From contig OZ255827.1 of the NCBI GenBank assembly GCA_965277625.1, positions 868,001 through 932,000 on the forward strand: a stretch of 64,000 nucleotides of DNA, read 5' to 3'. The DNA comes from G965195345 sp965277625 (lineage in GTDB: Bacteria; Pseudomonadota; Gammaproteobacteria; CAKMZV01). This document shows, one piece after another, positions 27,801 through 37,699 of this stretch. Within the stretch, counting starts at the first letter, position 1. Every line of letters starts with the position of its first letter. The notes beneath the pieces are model-generated. The model was not told the origin of the DNA and ran no database searches. It saw only the letters and a list, made by a program, of their open reading frames with translations. Position numbers and translations under genes: made by a program.

Positions 27801-30800
27801 TTTTTCAGAAGATTTTATTGGCACCAGCACCATTGCCACAGCATCTGATGTGGATCGTACTGATTTTGTGAGATTGAGCGTGATTCAATCCACCCCAGAG
27901 GTCGTTGTGGTAACAACATCCGCTGCAGGTGTACAAATTTCCAATCTATCCAATGCTTTTGGGCGCACCACCTTAAACATAACCGCCAGTGATGGCGTAC
28001 TCAATACTTCAACGGAAGTCATCGTGTTCGTGAATTCGGTAAACGATACACCTACCTTGAGCCTCTCAACCACAGCTTTAACGCTCGTTGAAGACTTTGC
28101 TACAACCATTCCAATCACAATAACGATGGGTGATATGGATGGTGACACACTGACTTTAAGCGTGACTGAATCATCCACTGGAGTGATTACTGTGACGACC
28201 TCAGCTTCAGAAATTGGTGTATCTAGCATTGCCAATGCCAATGGTGTTACGACCCTAACCGTCACTCTCAATGATGGTACGATTGATGTCATTACCCAAG
28301 TGGTGGTTCAGGTTATTTCTGTCCCAGATACGCCAACCATAACAGTTTTTGCTAATCCCTTGATTTTAGATGAAGAATTTAGTGTAACCACAGTTGCCAC
28401 AGCCATTGATGTGGATGGTGAAACACTGACATTTAGCGTAACAGAATCTACTACAGGGGTGATCAATATAACAACATCAGCCATAGGTGTTCAAGTATCT
28501 AACATTGCCAATGCCAATGGCCGTACGACCTTAACGCTTTCCGTCTCTAATAGCATGCGCACTGCATCAACCCAAGTGGTCGTGATAGTGAATGCAGTAA
28601 ATGATACGCCAACCCTAAGCATATCAACTACCGTAATAACGTTAAATGAAGATTTTGCAACAACCGAAACAATTGTCGTAACAATACGAGATGTGGAAAA
28701 TAGTTCATTGACTTACAGCATTATTGAATCCACCACCGGCGTGATCAAGGTGACAACATCAACTTCTGAGATCAGTATATCAAACATTGCCCATGCCAAT
28801 GGTCAGACCACCTTAACCATTACGGTCGTTGATGGTGTAATCAATGTCTCAACGCAAGTCGCAGTGACGGTCATTTCCGTTAATGATACGCCAACATTTA
28901 GCGTTTCAACCACGGTCTTAACCTTTAATGAAGATTTTGAAACAATCGTTCCAATCGATGTGCCCAGAAACGATGTAGATGGTGATACGCTGACTCTAAG
29001 CTTTACTGAATCTACCACTGGTGTCGTTAGTGTAACGACTTCAGTAACAGGTTTGCGTGTTTCGAGGATCAACAATGCCAACGGACGAACCACACTCACT
29101 ATTAACATCAATGATGGCAAGATCAATGTCTCAACTCAAGTGACTGTCACTGTCAATGCAATTAACGATACACCCACACTCACCATTTCAACCACTAACT
29201 TGACATTTTCTGAGGATTTTGAAACGACCATTTTAATCACAGTATCAGCAAACGATACTGAGGGTGACACATTGACAATCAGTTTGCTTGACTTTATCTC
29301 GGGGGTGGTCAATACGGTGCGCACAACCACGGGCTTCGAAGTATCAAGCATCGCCAATGCCAATGGGGTCACTGTCTTAACAATCTTGGTCAGTGATGGC
29401 TTGAGTACGGCTTCAAATTCAGTGGCCGTTTCAGTCATGTCGGTTAATGATACGCCGACCCTAACAGTCCCAACCAATACTTTAAGTTTTTCAGAAGATT
29501 TTATTGGCACCAGCACCATTGCCACAGCATCTGATGTGGATCGTACTGATTTTGTGAGATTTAGCGTGATTCAATCCACTCCAGAGGTCGTTGTTGTAAC
29601 AACATCCGCTGCAGGTGTACAAATATCCAATCTATCCAATGCTTTTGGGCGCACCACCCTAACCATCACCGCCAGTGATGGCGTACTCAATACTTCAACG
29701 GAAGTCACCGTATTCGTGAATTCGGTAAACGATACGCCAACCTTGAGCCTCTCAACCACAGCTTTAACGCTCGTTGAAGATTTTGCTACAACCATTCCAA
29801 TCACAATAACGATGGGTGATATGGATGGTGACACACTGACTTTAAGCGTGACTGAATCATCCACTGGGGTGATTACAGTGACGACCTCAGCTTCAGAAAT
29901 TGGTGTATCGAGCATTGCCAATGCCAATGGTGTTACGACCCTAACCGTCACCCTCAATGATGGTACGATTGATGTCATTACCCAAGTGGTGGTTCAGGTT
30001 ATCTCTGTCCCAGATACGCCAACCATAACGGTTTTTGCTAATCCCCTGGTATTAATTGAGAATTTTGGTGTCAGCACAGTTGCCACAGCCATTGATGTGG
30101 ATGGTGAAACACTGACATTTAGCGTAACAGAATCTACTACAGGGGTGATCAATATATCAACATCAGCCACAGGTGTTCAAGTATCTAACATTGCCAATGC
30201 CAATGGCCGTACGACCTTAACGCTTTCCGTCTCTAATAGCATGCGCACTGCATCAACCCAAGTGGTCGTGATAGTGAATGCAGTAAATGATACGCCAACC
30301 CTAAGCATATCAACTACCGTAATAACGTTAAATGAAGATTTTGCAACAACCGAAACAATTGTCGTAACAATACGAGATGTGGAAAATAGTTCATTGACTT
30401 ACAGCATTATTGAATCCACCACCGGCGTGATCAAGGTGACAACATCAACTTCTGAGATCAGTATATCAAACATCGCCCATGCCAATGGTCAGACCACCTT
30501 AACCATTACGGTCGTTGATGGTGCAATCAATGTCTCAACGCAAGTCGCAGTGACCGTCATTTCCGTTAATGATACGCCAACATTTAGCGTTTCAACCACG
30601 GTCTTAACCTTTAATGAAGATTTTGAAACAATCGTTCCAATCGATGTGCCCAGAAACGATGTAGATGGTGATACGCTGACTCTAAGCTTTACTGAATCTA
30701 CCACTGGTGTCGTTAGTGTAACGACTTCAGTAACAGGTTTGCGTGTTTCGAGGATCAACAATGCCAACGGACGAACCACACTCACTATTAACATCAATGA

Positions 30801-33800
30801 TGGCAAGATCAATGTCTCAACCCAAGTGACTGTCACTGTCAATGCAATTAACGATACACCCACACTCACCATTTCAACCACTAACTTGACATTTTCTGAG
30901 GATTTTGAAACGACCATTTTAATCACAGTATCAGCAAACGATACTGAGGGTGACACATTGACAATCAGTTTGCTTGACTTTATCTCGGGGGTGGTCAATA
31001 CGGTGCGCACAACCACGGGCTTCGAAGTATCAAGCATCGCCAATGCCAATGGGGTAACTGTCTTAACAATCTTGGTCAGTGATGGCTTGAGTACGGCTTC
31101 AAATTCAGTGGCCGTTTCAGTCATGTCGGTTAATGATACGCCGACCCTAACAGTCCCAACCAATACTTTAAGTTTTTCAGAAGATTTTATTGGCACCAGC
31201 ACCATTGCCACAGCATCTGATGTGGATCGTACTGATTTTGTGAGATTTAGTGTGATTCAATCCACTCCAGAGGTCGTTGTTGTAACAACATCCGCTGCAG
31301 GTGTACAAATATCCAATCTATCCAATGCTTTTGGGCGCACCACCCTAACCATCACCGCCAGTGATGGCGTTCTCAATACTTCAACGGAAGTCACCGTATT
31401 CGTGAATTCGGTAAACGATACGCCAACCTTGAGCCTCTCAACCACAGCTTTAACGCTCGTTGAAGACTTTGCTACAACGATTCCAATCACAATAACGATG
31501 GGTGATATGGATGGTGACACACTGACTTTAAGCGTGACTGAATCATCCACTGGGGTGATTACAGTGACGACCTCAGCTTCAGAAATTGGTGTATCAAGCA
31601 TTGCCAATGCCAATGGTGTTACGACCCTAACCGTCACTCTCAATGATGGTACGATTGATGTCATTACCCAAGTGGTGGTTAAGGTTATTTCTGTCCCAGA
31701 AGCGCCAACCATAACAGTTTTTGCTAATCCCTTGATTTTAAATGAAGAATTTGGTGTAACCACAGTTGCCACAGCCATTGATGTGGACGGCGACACAGTG
31801 ACTTTAAGTGTGGTTCAATCGACCACTGGCGTTGTCACCTTCACAACTTCAAATGCAATCGTTAAAATATCTAGCATAGCGAATGCATTTGGACGATCGA
31901 CCTTAACCATATCTGCGACCGATGGCACATTAACTGCCACCACCCAAGTGGTTGCTATAGTGAATCCCGTAAATGACACGCCAACCATAAACGTTTTACC
32001 TCGCGCATTAACCTTAGATGAGGATTTTGCAACGACTCAGACAATTGCGTTGACTTTGAGCGATTTAGATAATGATACCTTGACCTATAGCGTAGCAGAG
32101 TCCACCACTGGTTTGATTAAGGTGACGACTGCGGCTTCTGAGATTCGATTATCAAGCATAGCCAATGCCAATGGCCGAACCACTTTAACCATTACCGTGA
32201 GAGATAGCTCGTTGAGCTCAACTGCCGTTGTGACTGTGACAATAAATGCCGTTAACGATCCTGTTTTGTTAGCCTTATCGTCCTCTGTTATTACATTGTC
32301 TGCCATCGGCGACCAGCTTGACCGAATCGTACAAGACATTAGCATTAGCAATGTAGATAAAATCGCCCTAAGTATTCAGGTATTTAGTAGCGGCAATGCT
32401 ATTTTTTCAACCAATCCAACGCCTTTAGTAAGTTTTACTACCAATGCTCTAACGACTATAACCACGCAGAATTCTGTCGTCAGTACGGCACAGCTGTATT
32501 TTTCAATCGCCCCTAACCAATCAGGCACAGCAACCTTGACTGTACATCTCTCCAGTCCGAGTAGGCCTGATACGACGCAACAAACCATGGTCGTGCAAGT
32601 TGTTCCTGTAGATGCGCTCCCCGTCATTATCAAAAATAGTACAAACCTCGAAAATTTTGTTGTACACGGCGGACATCTTTATGCTAGATCTGTGGTTCCT
32701 GGACGACCAATCGCTCCGTTTTTGGCAGAAGCTCAGCGATCTGGAGGACATTTGATTAACTTCAATACAATTGAAGAGTTAAATTTTGTCAATGCGCCAG
32801 CCAGTGGATTTGTTTTTAGCAATCCTTGGGTTGGCATGCATGTACCTAACATTACTTTTCCTGGGGAATTGTATTGGGTGACAAACGACAGTACCATTGC
32901 CTATGGTTTTGCGATTGCTAATGCTGGAAACAATCCCACTGTTTATCCGGGTCATTATGCTCTGCCTTGGAATTTTGGAAGTGGATTGGTTGCAAATAGA
33001 GGGTCGTCACGCCCATTCTCCACTTCAAATTGGCCGGTCTATTCCAATATTTTAAAAACCTTTTTCTTATTGGGTAATACGGGAGATACGACGCCACGTC
33101 ATGCACTTTTTGAATTTCCTACCGGCGTAGCATCAGCGCCTCTAAAGACAGTAATTATTGGTGAGGGCACGTCAATAATCGCCCGTTTGACTGGTTTTGA
33201 TTTGAATGGTGATACGATTAATATATCAGATTGGTCTGGCGTAGATCCAAGCAGCGGCACAGTAAACATTAGAAGTATTACGCAAAGGTCTGGGGCTCAC
33301 ACAGTAGATGTGGAATACATGACACCACCCAATTTCAGTGGTGTAACAACGGTTGTGATCACCCTACAAGTCAATGGATCAACTGTCAGTGCAAACATTC
33401 CAGTGAACGTGGACGAAGCTCCTGTCATAGCCTTGTCAACCAATGCAATAACGCTTGCTGAAGATTTTAGTTCCGTGGTCATTGGCACCACTGCAACCGA
33501 TCTTGGTGTTATTGGTACCTTGCCGTTTACAGCCAGTGCTTCTCCTTCAGGGATTGTAAACATAACCACCTCGGCCAATGTCATTCAATTATCTTCTGTA
33601 CTCAATGCCAATGGCGTGGTCACTTTGACAGTTCAAGCAACAGATTCTGCCCCACAGACCGTTACAACACTGGTTGTGGTTACAGTGCAGGCCGTGAATG
33701 ATACGCCAACTATAAATATTTCAACTGTTGATATTACAACATTGGGTGGATTTGCACCCATCAATATTGATTTCACAATCTCTGATGTTGAAGATAATTT

Positions 33801-36207
33801 TAGTAGTTTGAGTATTACACTGAATGATTCCAACCCAGGCGTAGTCAATGCTGCACGTGTTGGTACAATGATCGTAGTGTCTCCGATTAGAACTGGCCTT
33901 GGACGAACGACTTTAACCCTCAGTGCAACTGATCTAGGAAATAAAACTGGTATTCAAACCATCGCCCTCAATGTGTTGGTAAGACCCGCCACAACGCCGG
34001 TATTGACAGTTTCTACCAACAATATTGTCTTACATGAGGATTTTGCTGATTTTGTAATAAACACCACTGAGACTGATGATAGTCCGGAGTCGCTATCTGT
34101 CTCAGTGAGCGCATTTAATACTGTCGTCAATGCAGTGGTTTCTGCCCGAAGAATTACGCTACGTTCGATTAATAATATCTTCGGTCCAACCACTTTGACG
34201 GTTCGTCTATCCGACCAAGACGGGCTATTTGATTTGGAGGAGATTGTTGTGGATGTGCTCCCAGTGAATGACACACCCGTGATTACTGTCTCAACTGCCG
34301 TGATTTATATTGAAACAACACCCGTTATTCTGACTATCTCCGTAGATGATGTGGAGAATGGTAGCTTGCCATTTAGTTTTTCAACAAATCATAGCCAAAT
34401 TAACTCAGTTATCAATAATTCCGAATTAACCATAACTCGATTAGGTTTGCCGATTGCTCAATACATGCTAACAATTAACACAGTTGATTTAGATGGGTTA
34501 AGGTCTTCAACCCTTGTTACGGTTGTGTTGCCGCCGATTCTTATATTATCCACGGGTATTAAGACGATTAATTATAATTGGAGTTCAATTCCTTCAGCAA
34601 CCCATTATTTCTTGCAAAGCAATATTGATCGCCTTTCAGGTTATGCTGATTTGACGACCAAAGGCGTTGTAGTCAACCCTAATAGCACCAATATTAGGCA
34701 AACATCAGCACATGCTAATGTGGCTTTACACCGTTACATTCCAATAGCAAATAACCCGCTGTATGGGGTGGGTACTTGTGATACGTCTTCATGTGGCGCC
34801 TCATTTAGGCACTCTTTAGCTGACATGACCAATATTGAATTGCAGGCACTCATTGGTCGGTTTGAGGCGAGTAACTCTGCTGGTAGTAGCCAATTTGGTG
34901 AGTCTGTGAGCATAAGTGGTGATGGCAATACACTGGCTGTGGGGGCTATAGGGGATGATAGCTCATCTACTGGTATCAATAGTGTGCCAACTAACAACAA
35001 TTCTAATTCTGGAGCAGTGTATATATTTCGTCGTAATGGTGGTACCTGGACACAGCAAGCTTACATTAAAGCATCTAATGCTGATCCGAATGATAACTTT
35101 GGCCGTTCTGTGAGCTTAAGTGCCGATGGCAATACGCTTGCTGTGGGCGTACCATTTGAAGCTAGCCTATTAACTGGCATCAATGTTGCACAAAATAATA
35201 ATAGTGGATTTCAAGCAGGGGCGGTGTATTTGTTCCGTTTTAATGCCTCTACTAACAGCTGGTTACAACAAGCTTACATCAAAGCTGCAAATGCAGGAAT
35301 CCCCGATAGATTTGGTCTTTCTGTGGCCATAAGTGACGATGGAAACACCCTTGCTGTGGGAGCACCCTTAGAAGGGAGCTCGTCTATGGGCGTAAATGGG
35401 CCGCAGAACGATGGCTCGCCATTTTCAGGTGCTGCCTATATTTTTCGTTTCAGCTCCAGTACAAACGCTTGGTTTCAACAAGCTTTTGTCAAAGCCTCAA
35501 ATACAGGTGGCAGTGATAATTTTGGAATTTCTGTGAGCTTAAATGCCGATGGTAATACGCTTGCAGTAGGTGCATCGTCTGAGGCTGGCATTAGTAATAA
35601 TGTTTTGGGTTCAGGTGCTGCTTACGTATTCCGTTCTGATGGGTCCAATTGGTCTCAACAAGCATACTTAAAAGCAACAAATGCAGGTATAGGTGATGGT
35701 TTTGGTCTATCGTTGAGCTTAAATGATAATGGCAATACGCTTGCTGTGAGCGCACCAAATGAGGATAGTTCTTCTACAGGCATTAACAGCGTGCCGAACA
35801 ATAACACGACCAATACAGGAGCGGTTTATGTATTCCAATTCAACCCTAGTGGCGTTTGGACACAGCAAGCCTACATCAAAGCCTCAAATCCAGATGAAGA
35901 GGATGTATTTGGCGGTTCAGTGAGTCTAAGCAAAGATGGTTCTGCCCTCGTTGTAGGCGCAACCAATGAAGATGGTTCATCCACCGGGGTTGCAGTAATC
36001 GATAATAATGCAAGACCTAATGCAGGTGCAGCCTATATGTTTGAATTTAGAAATGGCCAGTGGGAACAACAAGCCTATATCAAAAGCATTAGTCCTGATG
36101 ATGATGACCGATTTGGCTCATCGGTGAGTATAAGCAACAGTGGTAATACTATTGCTGTGGGCGCAGAGAATGTAGGTAATACTGAAGGTCAAGTTTATTT
36201 GTATTAG
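24865..36207 (+). CDS. Giant repeat lipoprotein with cadherin/Ig-like repeats and a C-terminal FG-GAP propeller
   Basis: Predicted surface or periplasmic lipoprotein of 3,780 residues. The N-terminus MKLHTLGIITTILMLLSAGC ends in a lipobox cysteine, followed by a Gly-rich linker; this clean signal II sequence decided the start. Then come about 26-27 tandem domains of roughly 90-94 residues (24,960-32,580), each opening with a VNDTPTL-like motif, an EDF motif and ANGRTTLTI, resembling cadherin/Ig-like domains of large adhesins. A tentative C-type-lectin-like domain lies at about 32,640-33,110, four more repeats at 33,400-34,530, a fibronectin-III-like segment at 34,530-34,860, and seven FG-GAP blades (FGxSVSLSxDGNTLAVGA) to the end. 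No RTX motif or type I secretion tail is seen. Adhesion is inferred from architecture. Confidence 0.85.
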   Translation: MKLHTLGIITTILMLLSAGCSCSGGGGGGGDSSGPVPILSLTSSTLTFDEDFATVQLIATATNASEITINPTSTDLIIVETTSNTVHVSSVLNANGQTTLTITATNGGGSVSTDVLVIVNAINDAPTLSVSNTALTLIEDFATTASITLSTNDVEGSTLTISVAQSTSGVVNAVATTNAIDLTSIANANGRTTLTITVNDGALSASAQVGVIVNAVVDTPTISIQIANLNENEDFLGFRTVATLINVDADTLTVSVTQSTPEVVTVTTSATSVRVSNIAQANGQSTLTISANNRGIQVSTQVNVVVNAVNDTPTLTIATSLLTFSEDLVVASTIAAFTDIDGDTLTISVTQSTPEVVTVTTAASGVRISNLANANGRSTLTIQVNDDTTNASTQVVVVVSSVNDTPILSVSTNDITLIEDFATTIPITVTATDTDGDTLTISVTQSTLGVVTAVATSNAVNVSSILNVYGRTTLTITLSDGTTSTSTQVAVTVTPLNDPPILAVSINRLMLIEDFINVVPIAVLRGDIDGDTLTLSVSESSTGVINATTTTIGVDVSRIDNANGRTTLTINIFDGTINVSTEVVVIVDEVNDSPNLNVSTNALALTEDFATTQTIVILSSDIDNDPLTISVTQSTLGVVTAVATSNAVNVSSILNANGRTTLTISLSDGTTSTSTQVAITVNAVNDTPTFSTFANPLTLIEDFADATTIVTVTDVENSSLIFSVIESTTGVIDVTTSTSAVRISNIAHANGQTTLTITVVDGAINVSTQVTVTVISVNDTPTFSVSTTVLTFDEDFETIVPIDVPRNDVDGDTLTLSFTESTTGVVSVTTSVTGLRVSRINNANGRTTLTININDGEINVSTQVTVTVNAINDTPTLTLSTARLTLSEDFETTILITVSANDIEGDTLTISLLDFISGVVNTVRTTTGFEVSSITNANGVTVLTIWVSDGMSTNSIAIPVSVMSVNDTPTLTVPTNTLTFSEDFIGTSTIATASDVDRTDFVRLSVIQSTPEVVVVTTSAAGVQISNLSNAFGRTTLNITASDGVLNTSTEVIVFVNSVNDTPTLSLSTTALTLVEDFATTIPITITMGDMDGDTLTLSVTESSTGVITVTTSASEIGVSSIANANGVTTLTVTLNDGTIDVITQVVVQVISVPDTPTITVFANPLILDEEFSVTTVATAIDVDGETLTFSVTESTTGVINITTSAIGVQVSNIANANGRTTLTLSVSNSMRTASTQVVVIVNAVNDTPTLSISTTVITLNEDFATTETIVVTIRDVENSSLTYSIIESTTGVIKVTTSTSEISISNIAHANGQTTLTITVVDGVINVSTQVAVTVISVNDTPTFSVSTTVLTFNEDFETIVPIDVPRNDVDGDTLTLSFTESTTGVVSVTTSVTGLRVSRINNANGRTTLTININDGKINVSTQVTVTVNAINDTPTLTISTTNLTFSEDFETTILITVSANDTEGDTLTISLLDFISGVVNTVRTTTGFEVSSIANANGVTVLTILVSDGLSTASNSVAVSVMSVNDTPTLTVPTNTLSFSEDFIGTSTIATASDVDRTDFVRFSVIQSTPEVVVVTTSAAGVQISNLSNAFGRTTLTITASDGVLNTSTEVTVFVNSVNDTPTLSLSTTALTLVEDFATTIPITITMGDMDGDTLTLSVTESSTGVITVTTSASEIGVSSIANANGVTTLTVTLNDGTIDVITQVVVQVISVPDTPTITVFANPLVLIENFGVSTVATAIDVDGETLTFSVTESTTGVINISTSATGVQVSNIANANGRTTLTLSVSNSMRTASTQVVVIVNAVNDTPTLSISTTVITLNEDFATTETIVVTIRDVENSSLTYSIIESTTGVIKVTTSTSEISISNIAHANGQTTLTITVVDGAINVSTQVAVTVISVNDTPTFSVSTTVLTFNEDFETIVPIDVPRNDVDGDTLTLSFTESTTGVVSVTTSVTGLRVSRINNANGRTTLTININDGKINVSTQVTVTVNAINDTPTLTISTTNLTFSEDFETTILITVSANDTEGDTLTISLLDFISGVVNTVRTTTGFEVSSIANANGVTVLTILVSDGLSTASNSVAVSVMSVNDTPTLTVPTNTLSFSEDFIGTSTIATASDVDRTDFVRFSVIQSTPEVVVVTTSAAGVQISNLSNAFGRTTLTITASDGVLNTSTEVTVFVNSVNDTPTLSLSTTALTLVEDFATTIPITITMGDMDGDTLTLSVTESSTGVITVTTSASEIGVSSIANANGVTTLTVTLNDGTIDVITQVVVKVISVPEAPTITVFANPLILNEEFGVTTVATAIDVDGDTVTLSVVQSTTGVVTFTTSNAIVKISSIANAFGRSTLTISATDGTLTATTQVVAIVNPVNDTPTINVLPRALTLDEDFATTQTIALTLSDLDNDTLTYSVAESTTGLIKVTTAASEIRLSSIANANGRTTLTITVRDSSLSSTAVVTVTINAVNDPVLLALSSSVITLSAIGDQLDRIVQDISISNVDKIALSIQVFSSGNAIFSTNPTPLVSFTTNALTTITTQNSVVSTAQLYFSIAPNQSGTATLTVHLSSPSRPDTTQQTMVVQVVPVDALPVIIKNSTNLENFVVHGGHLYARSVVPGRPIAPFLAEAQRSGGHLINFNTIEELNFVNAPASGFVFSNPWVGMHVPNITFPGELYWVTNDSTIAYGFAIANAGNNPTVYPGHYALPWNFGSGLVANRGSSRPFSTSNWPVYSNILKTFFLLGNTGDTTPRHALFEFPTGVASAPLKTVIIGEGTSIIARLTGFDLNGDTINISDWSGVDPSSGTVNIRSITQRSGAHTVDVEYMTPPNFSGVTTVVITLQVNGSTVSANIPVNVDEAPVIALSTNAITLAEDFSSVVIGTTATDLGVIGTLPFTASASPSGIVNITTSANVIQLSSVLNANGVVTLTVQATDSAPQTVTTLVVVTVQAVNDTPTINISTVDITTLGGFAPINIDFTISDVEDNFSSLSITLNDSNPGVVNAARVGTMIVVSPIRTGLGRTTLTLSATDLGNKTGIQTIALNVLVRPATTPVLTVSTNNIVLHEDFADFVINTTETDDSPESLSVSVSAFNTVVNAVVSARRITLRSINNIFGPTTLTVRLSDQDGLFDLEEIVVDVLPVNDTPVITVSTAVIYIETTPVILTISVDDVENGSLPFSFSTNHSQINSVINNSELTITRLGLPIAQYMLTINTVDLDGLRSSTLVTVVLPPILILSTGIKTINYNWSSIPSATHYFLQSNIDRLSGYADLTTKGVVVNPNSTNIRQTSAHANVALHRYIPIANNPLYGVGTCDTSSCGASFRHSLADMTNIELQALIGRFEASNSAGSSQFGESVSISGDGNTLAVGAIGDDSSSTGINSVPTNNNSNSGAVYIFRRNGGTWTQQAYIKASNADPNDNFGRSVSLSADGNTLAVGVPFEASLLTGINVAQNNNSGFQAGAVYLFRFNASTNSWLQQAYIKAANAGIPDRFGLSVAISDDGNTLAVGAPLEGSSSMGVNGPQNDGSPFSGAAYIFRFSSSTNAWFQQAFVKASNTGGSDNFGISVSLNADGNTLAVGASSEAGISNNVLGSGAAYVFRSDGSNWSQQAYLKATNAGIGDGFGLSLSLNDNGNTLAVSAPNEDSSSTGINSVPNNNTTNTGAVYVFQFNPSGVWTQQAYIKASNPDEEDVFGGSVSLSKDGSALVVGATNEDGSSTGVAVIDNNARPNAGAAYMFEFRNGQWEQQAYIKSISPDDDDRFGSSVSISNSGNTIAVGAENVGNTEGQVYLY
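27004..31786 (+). repeat. 1,686-bp tandem super-repeat inside the giant gene (about 2.8 copies)
   Basis: The marker CAATGGTCAGACCACC starts at 27,111, 28,797 and 30,483, a spacing of exactly 1,686 bases (562 codons). Each unit spans six 93-94-residue domains. Copies two and three are almost identical by eye; copy one differs by a few per cent. The frame is kept. The similarity starts near 27,004 and fades near 31,786, inside the third copy. Repeats outside the block are much more diverged, which indicates recent tandem duplication or gene conversion. Confidence 0.9.
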
Positions 36208-36525
36208 TTGCTTGCATGTTTCACTTAATGTCCACGAGAAGCATACCGACATCATTCTTTAAAATACGATAAATCTGCGTCATTTGTTATAAGCATTGCC
36301 TGTGCACCACAAGACTACTGACATAGCAAAGGGCGTCTTCACAGAGCGTTTGTGATTATATTATCCTTGAAAAGCAATATAAAAATTAGCCAATAGAATT
36401 TTGTTGCAATGGCTGATATAAAAACACCTCCGCCTGTACAAAGATAGCAAGCAAACCAACAATAGCGATTATTTTTATGGATGGCTTTTGAATGGCTCTG
36501 CACAGGCTCTGTTAAAATACGCCCC
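36208..36525. other. Intergenic region between the giant gene and cfa
   Basis: No gene was recognised. A TTGAAT at 36488 and a TAAAAT at 36513 precede cfa with a 19-base spacer; if used, the transcript would begin almost at the cfa ATG. No clear terminator follows the giant gene. Confidence 0.3.
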
Positions 36526-37680
36526 ATGAATTCTAAAAACACCCTCATTCAATTATTCCAAGCTGCAGACATCACATTTGATGGCAATCGCCCTTGGGAC
36601 CCACAAATACATAATGATGATTTTTATCACAAAGTTTTGGCTCAAGGCTCCTTGGGTTTAGGCGAAAGCTATATGCAAGGCGATTGGGATTGTGATGAAA
36701 TTGACACCTTCGTCAGCAAAGCTGTACGACTTGATTTGAGAAAGCAAATCACCAATTCAGCCAGCAACCTTAAGGCGGTGGCTGTTGCCCATCTGCTCAA
36801 TCTACAATCACAATCACGGTCAAAAAAAGTTGCCCGTGAACATTATGATCTAAGCAATACGGTTTACCAAAATATGTTGGGTAAAACCATGGCTTACACA
36901 TGTGGCTACTGGAAACAAGCGACAACACTTGATGAGGCACAGTACGCCAAATATGATTTAATTTGCCGTAAGTTGAACCTGCAAGCTGAAGATAAGGTTT
37001 TAGAAATGGGCTGTGGTTGGGGTGGATTTGCGCATTACGCCAACAAACACTATGGTTGTCATGTGACGGCGGTAAACATTTCTGAAAGACAGGTTCAATA
37101 TGCCACAGAGCACTATGGCAGCGAGACAGTGCAATTTCATCTTTGTGATTATCGCAATAGCCAAAGCTATAATCCCAATCGGCAATTATTTGATAAAGTG
37201 GTATCGATTGGAATGTGCGAACACGTGGGCGTTAAGAATTATAAAAACTGGTTCAACATTATTCGCGATCAGTTAAAAGATGATGGCTTATTTTTACTTC
37301 ATACCATCAGTTCTGATGAGTACATAACCAAAGGTGAGCCATGGTTGGATAAATATATATTTGCTGGCGGCGTACTGCCATCACCCAAATCATTAGGTAG
37401 CGCCATTGATGGTCAATTCGTCATTGAAGATTGGCACGATTTTGGCGTTTACTACGATACAACCCTGATGGCGTGGTCTGCAAATTTTGATGCCTATTGG
37501 CAGCAAAAAGAACAGCCAGCGGATCTACATTTGCAAAATATGGACAGAGAAACCTTCTATAGGATGTGGCAGTACTATTTACTATCAATGGCTGGCGTGT
37601 TCCGTGCGCGCTACGCTTCCCTTTGGCAGATTGTATTATCAAAATCTGGACTTTTAGGCGGTTATACCTCTATTCGCTGA
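36526..37680 (+). CDS. cfa: Cyclopropane-fatty-acyl-phospholipid synthase
   Basis: SAM-dependent enzyme of 384 residues (E. coli Cfa 382) that adds a methylene bridge to unsaturated acyl chains of membrane phospholipids. GLGESYMQGDWDCDEID, YDLSNTVYQNMLGKTMAYTCGYW, LEMGCGWGGFAHYA (SAM-binding) and SIGMCEHVGVKNY are family signatures. I chose the ATG at 36526; the longer in-frame extension adds residues unlike the family. It is followed 19 bases later by a flavoprotein gene on the same strand. Confidence 0.95.
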   Translation: MNSKNTLIQLFQAADITFDGNRPWDPQIHNDDFYHKVLAQGSLGLGESYMQGDWDCDEIDTFVSKAVRLDLRKQITNSASNLKAVAVAHLLNLQSQSRSKKVAREHYDLSNTVYQNMLGKTMAYTCGYWKQATTLDEAQYAKYDLICRKLNLQAEDKVLEMGCGWGGFAHYANKHYGCHVTAVNISERQVQYATEHYGSETVQFHLCDYRNSQSYNPNRQLFDKVVSIGMCEHVGVKNYKNWFNIIRDQLKDDGLFLLHTISSDEYITKGEPWLDKYIFAGGVLPSPKSLGSAIDGQFVIEDWHDFGVYYDTTLMAWSANFDAYWQQKEQPADLHLQNMDRETFYRMWQYYLLSMAGVFRARYASLWQIVLSKSGLLGGYTSIR

Positions 37681-37699
37681 ACGCTTCATTTGACCGACC

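Noticed and set aside
25152..35000. Many minus-strand open frames of 60-240 codons inside the giant gene
   Set aside because: They mirror the repetitive Thr/Val/Ser-rich coding strand, repeat with the same 1,686-base period and have no ribosome sites; they are composition artefacts.
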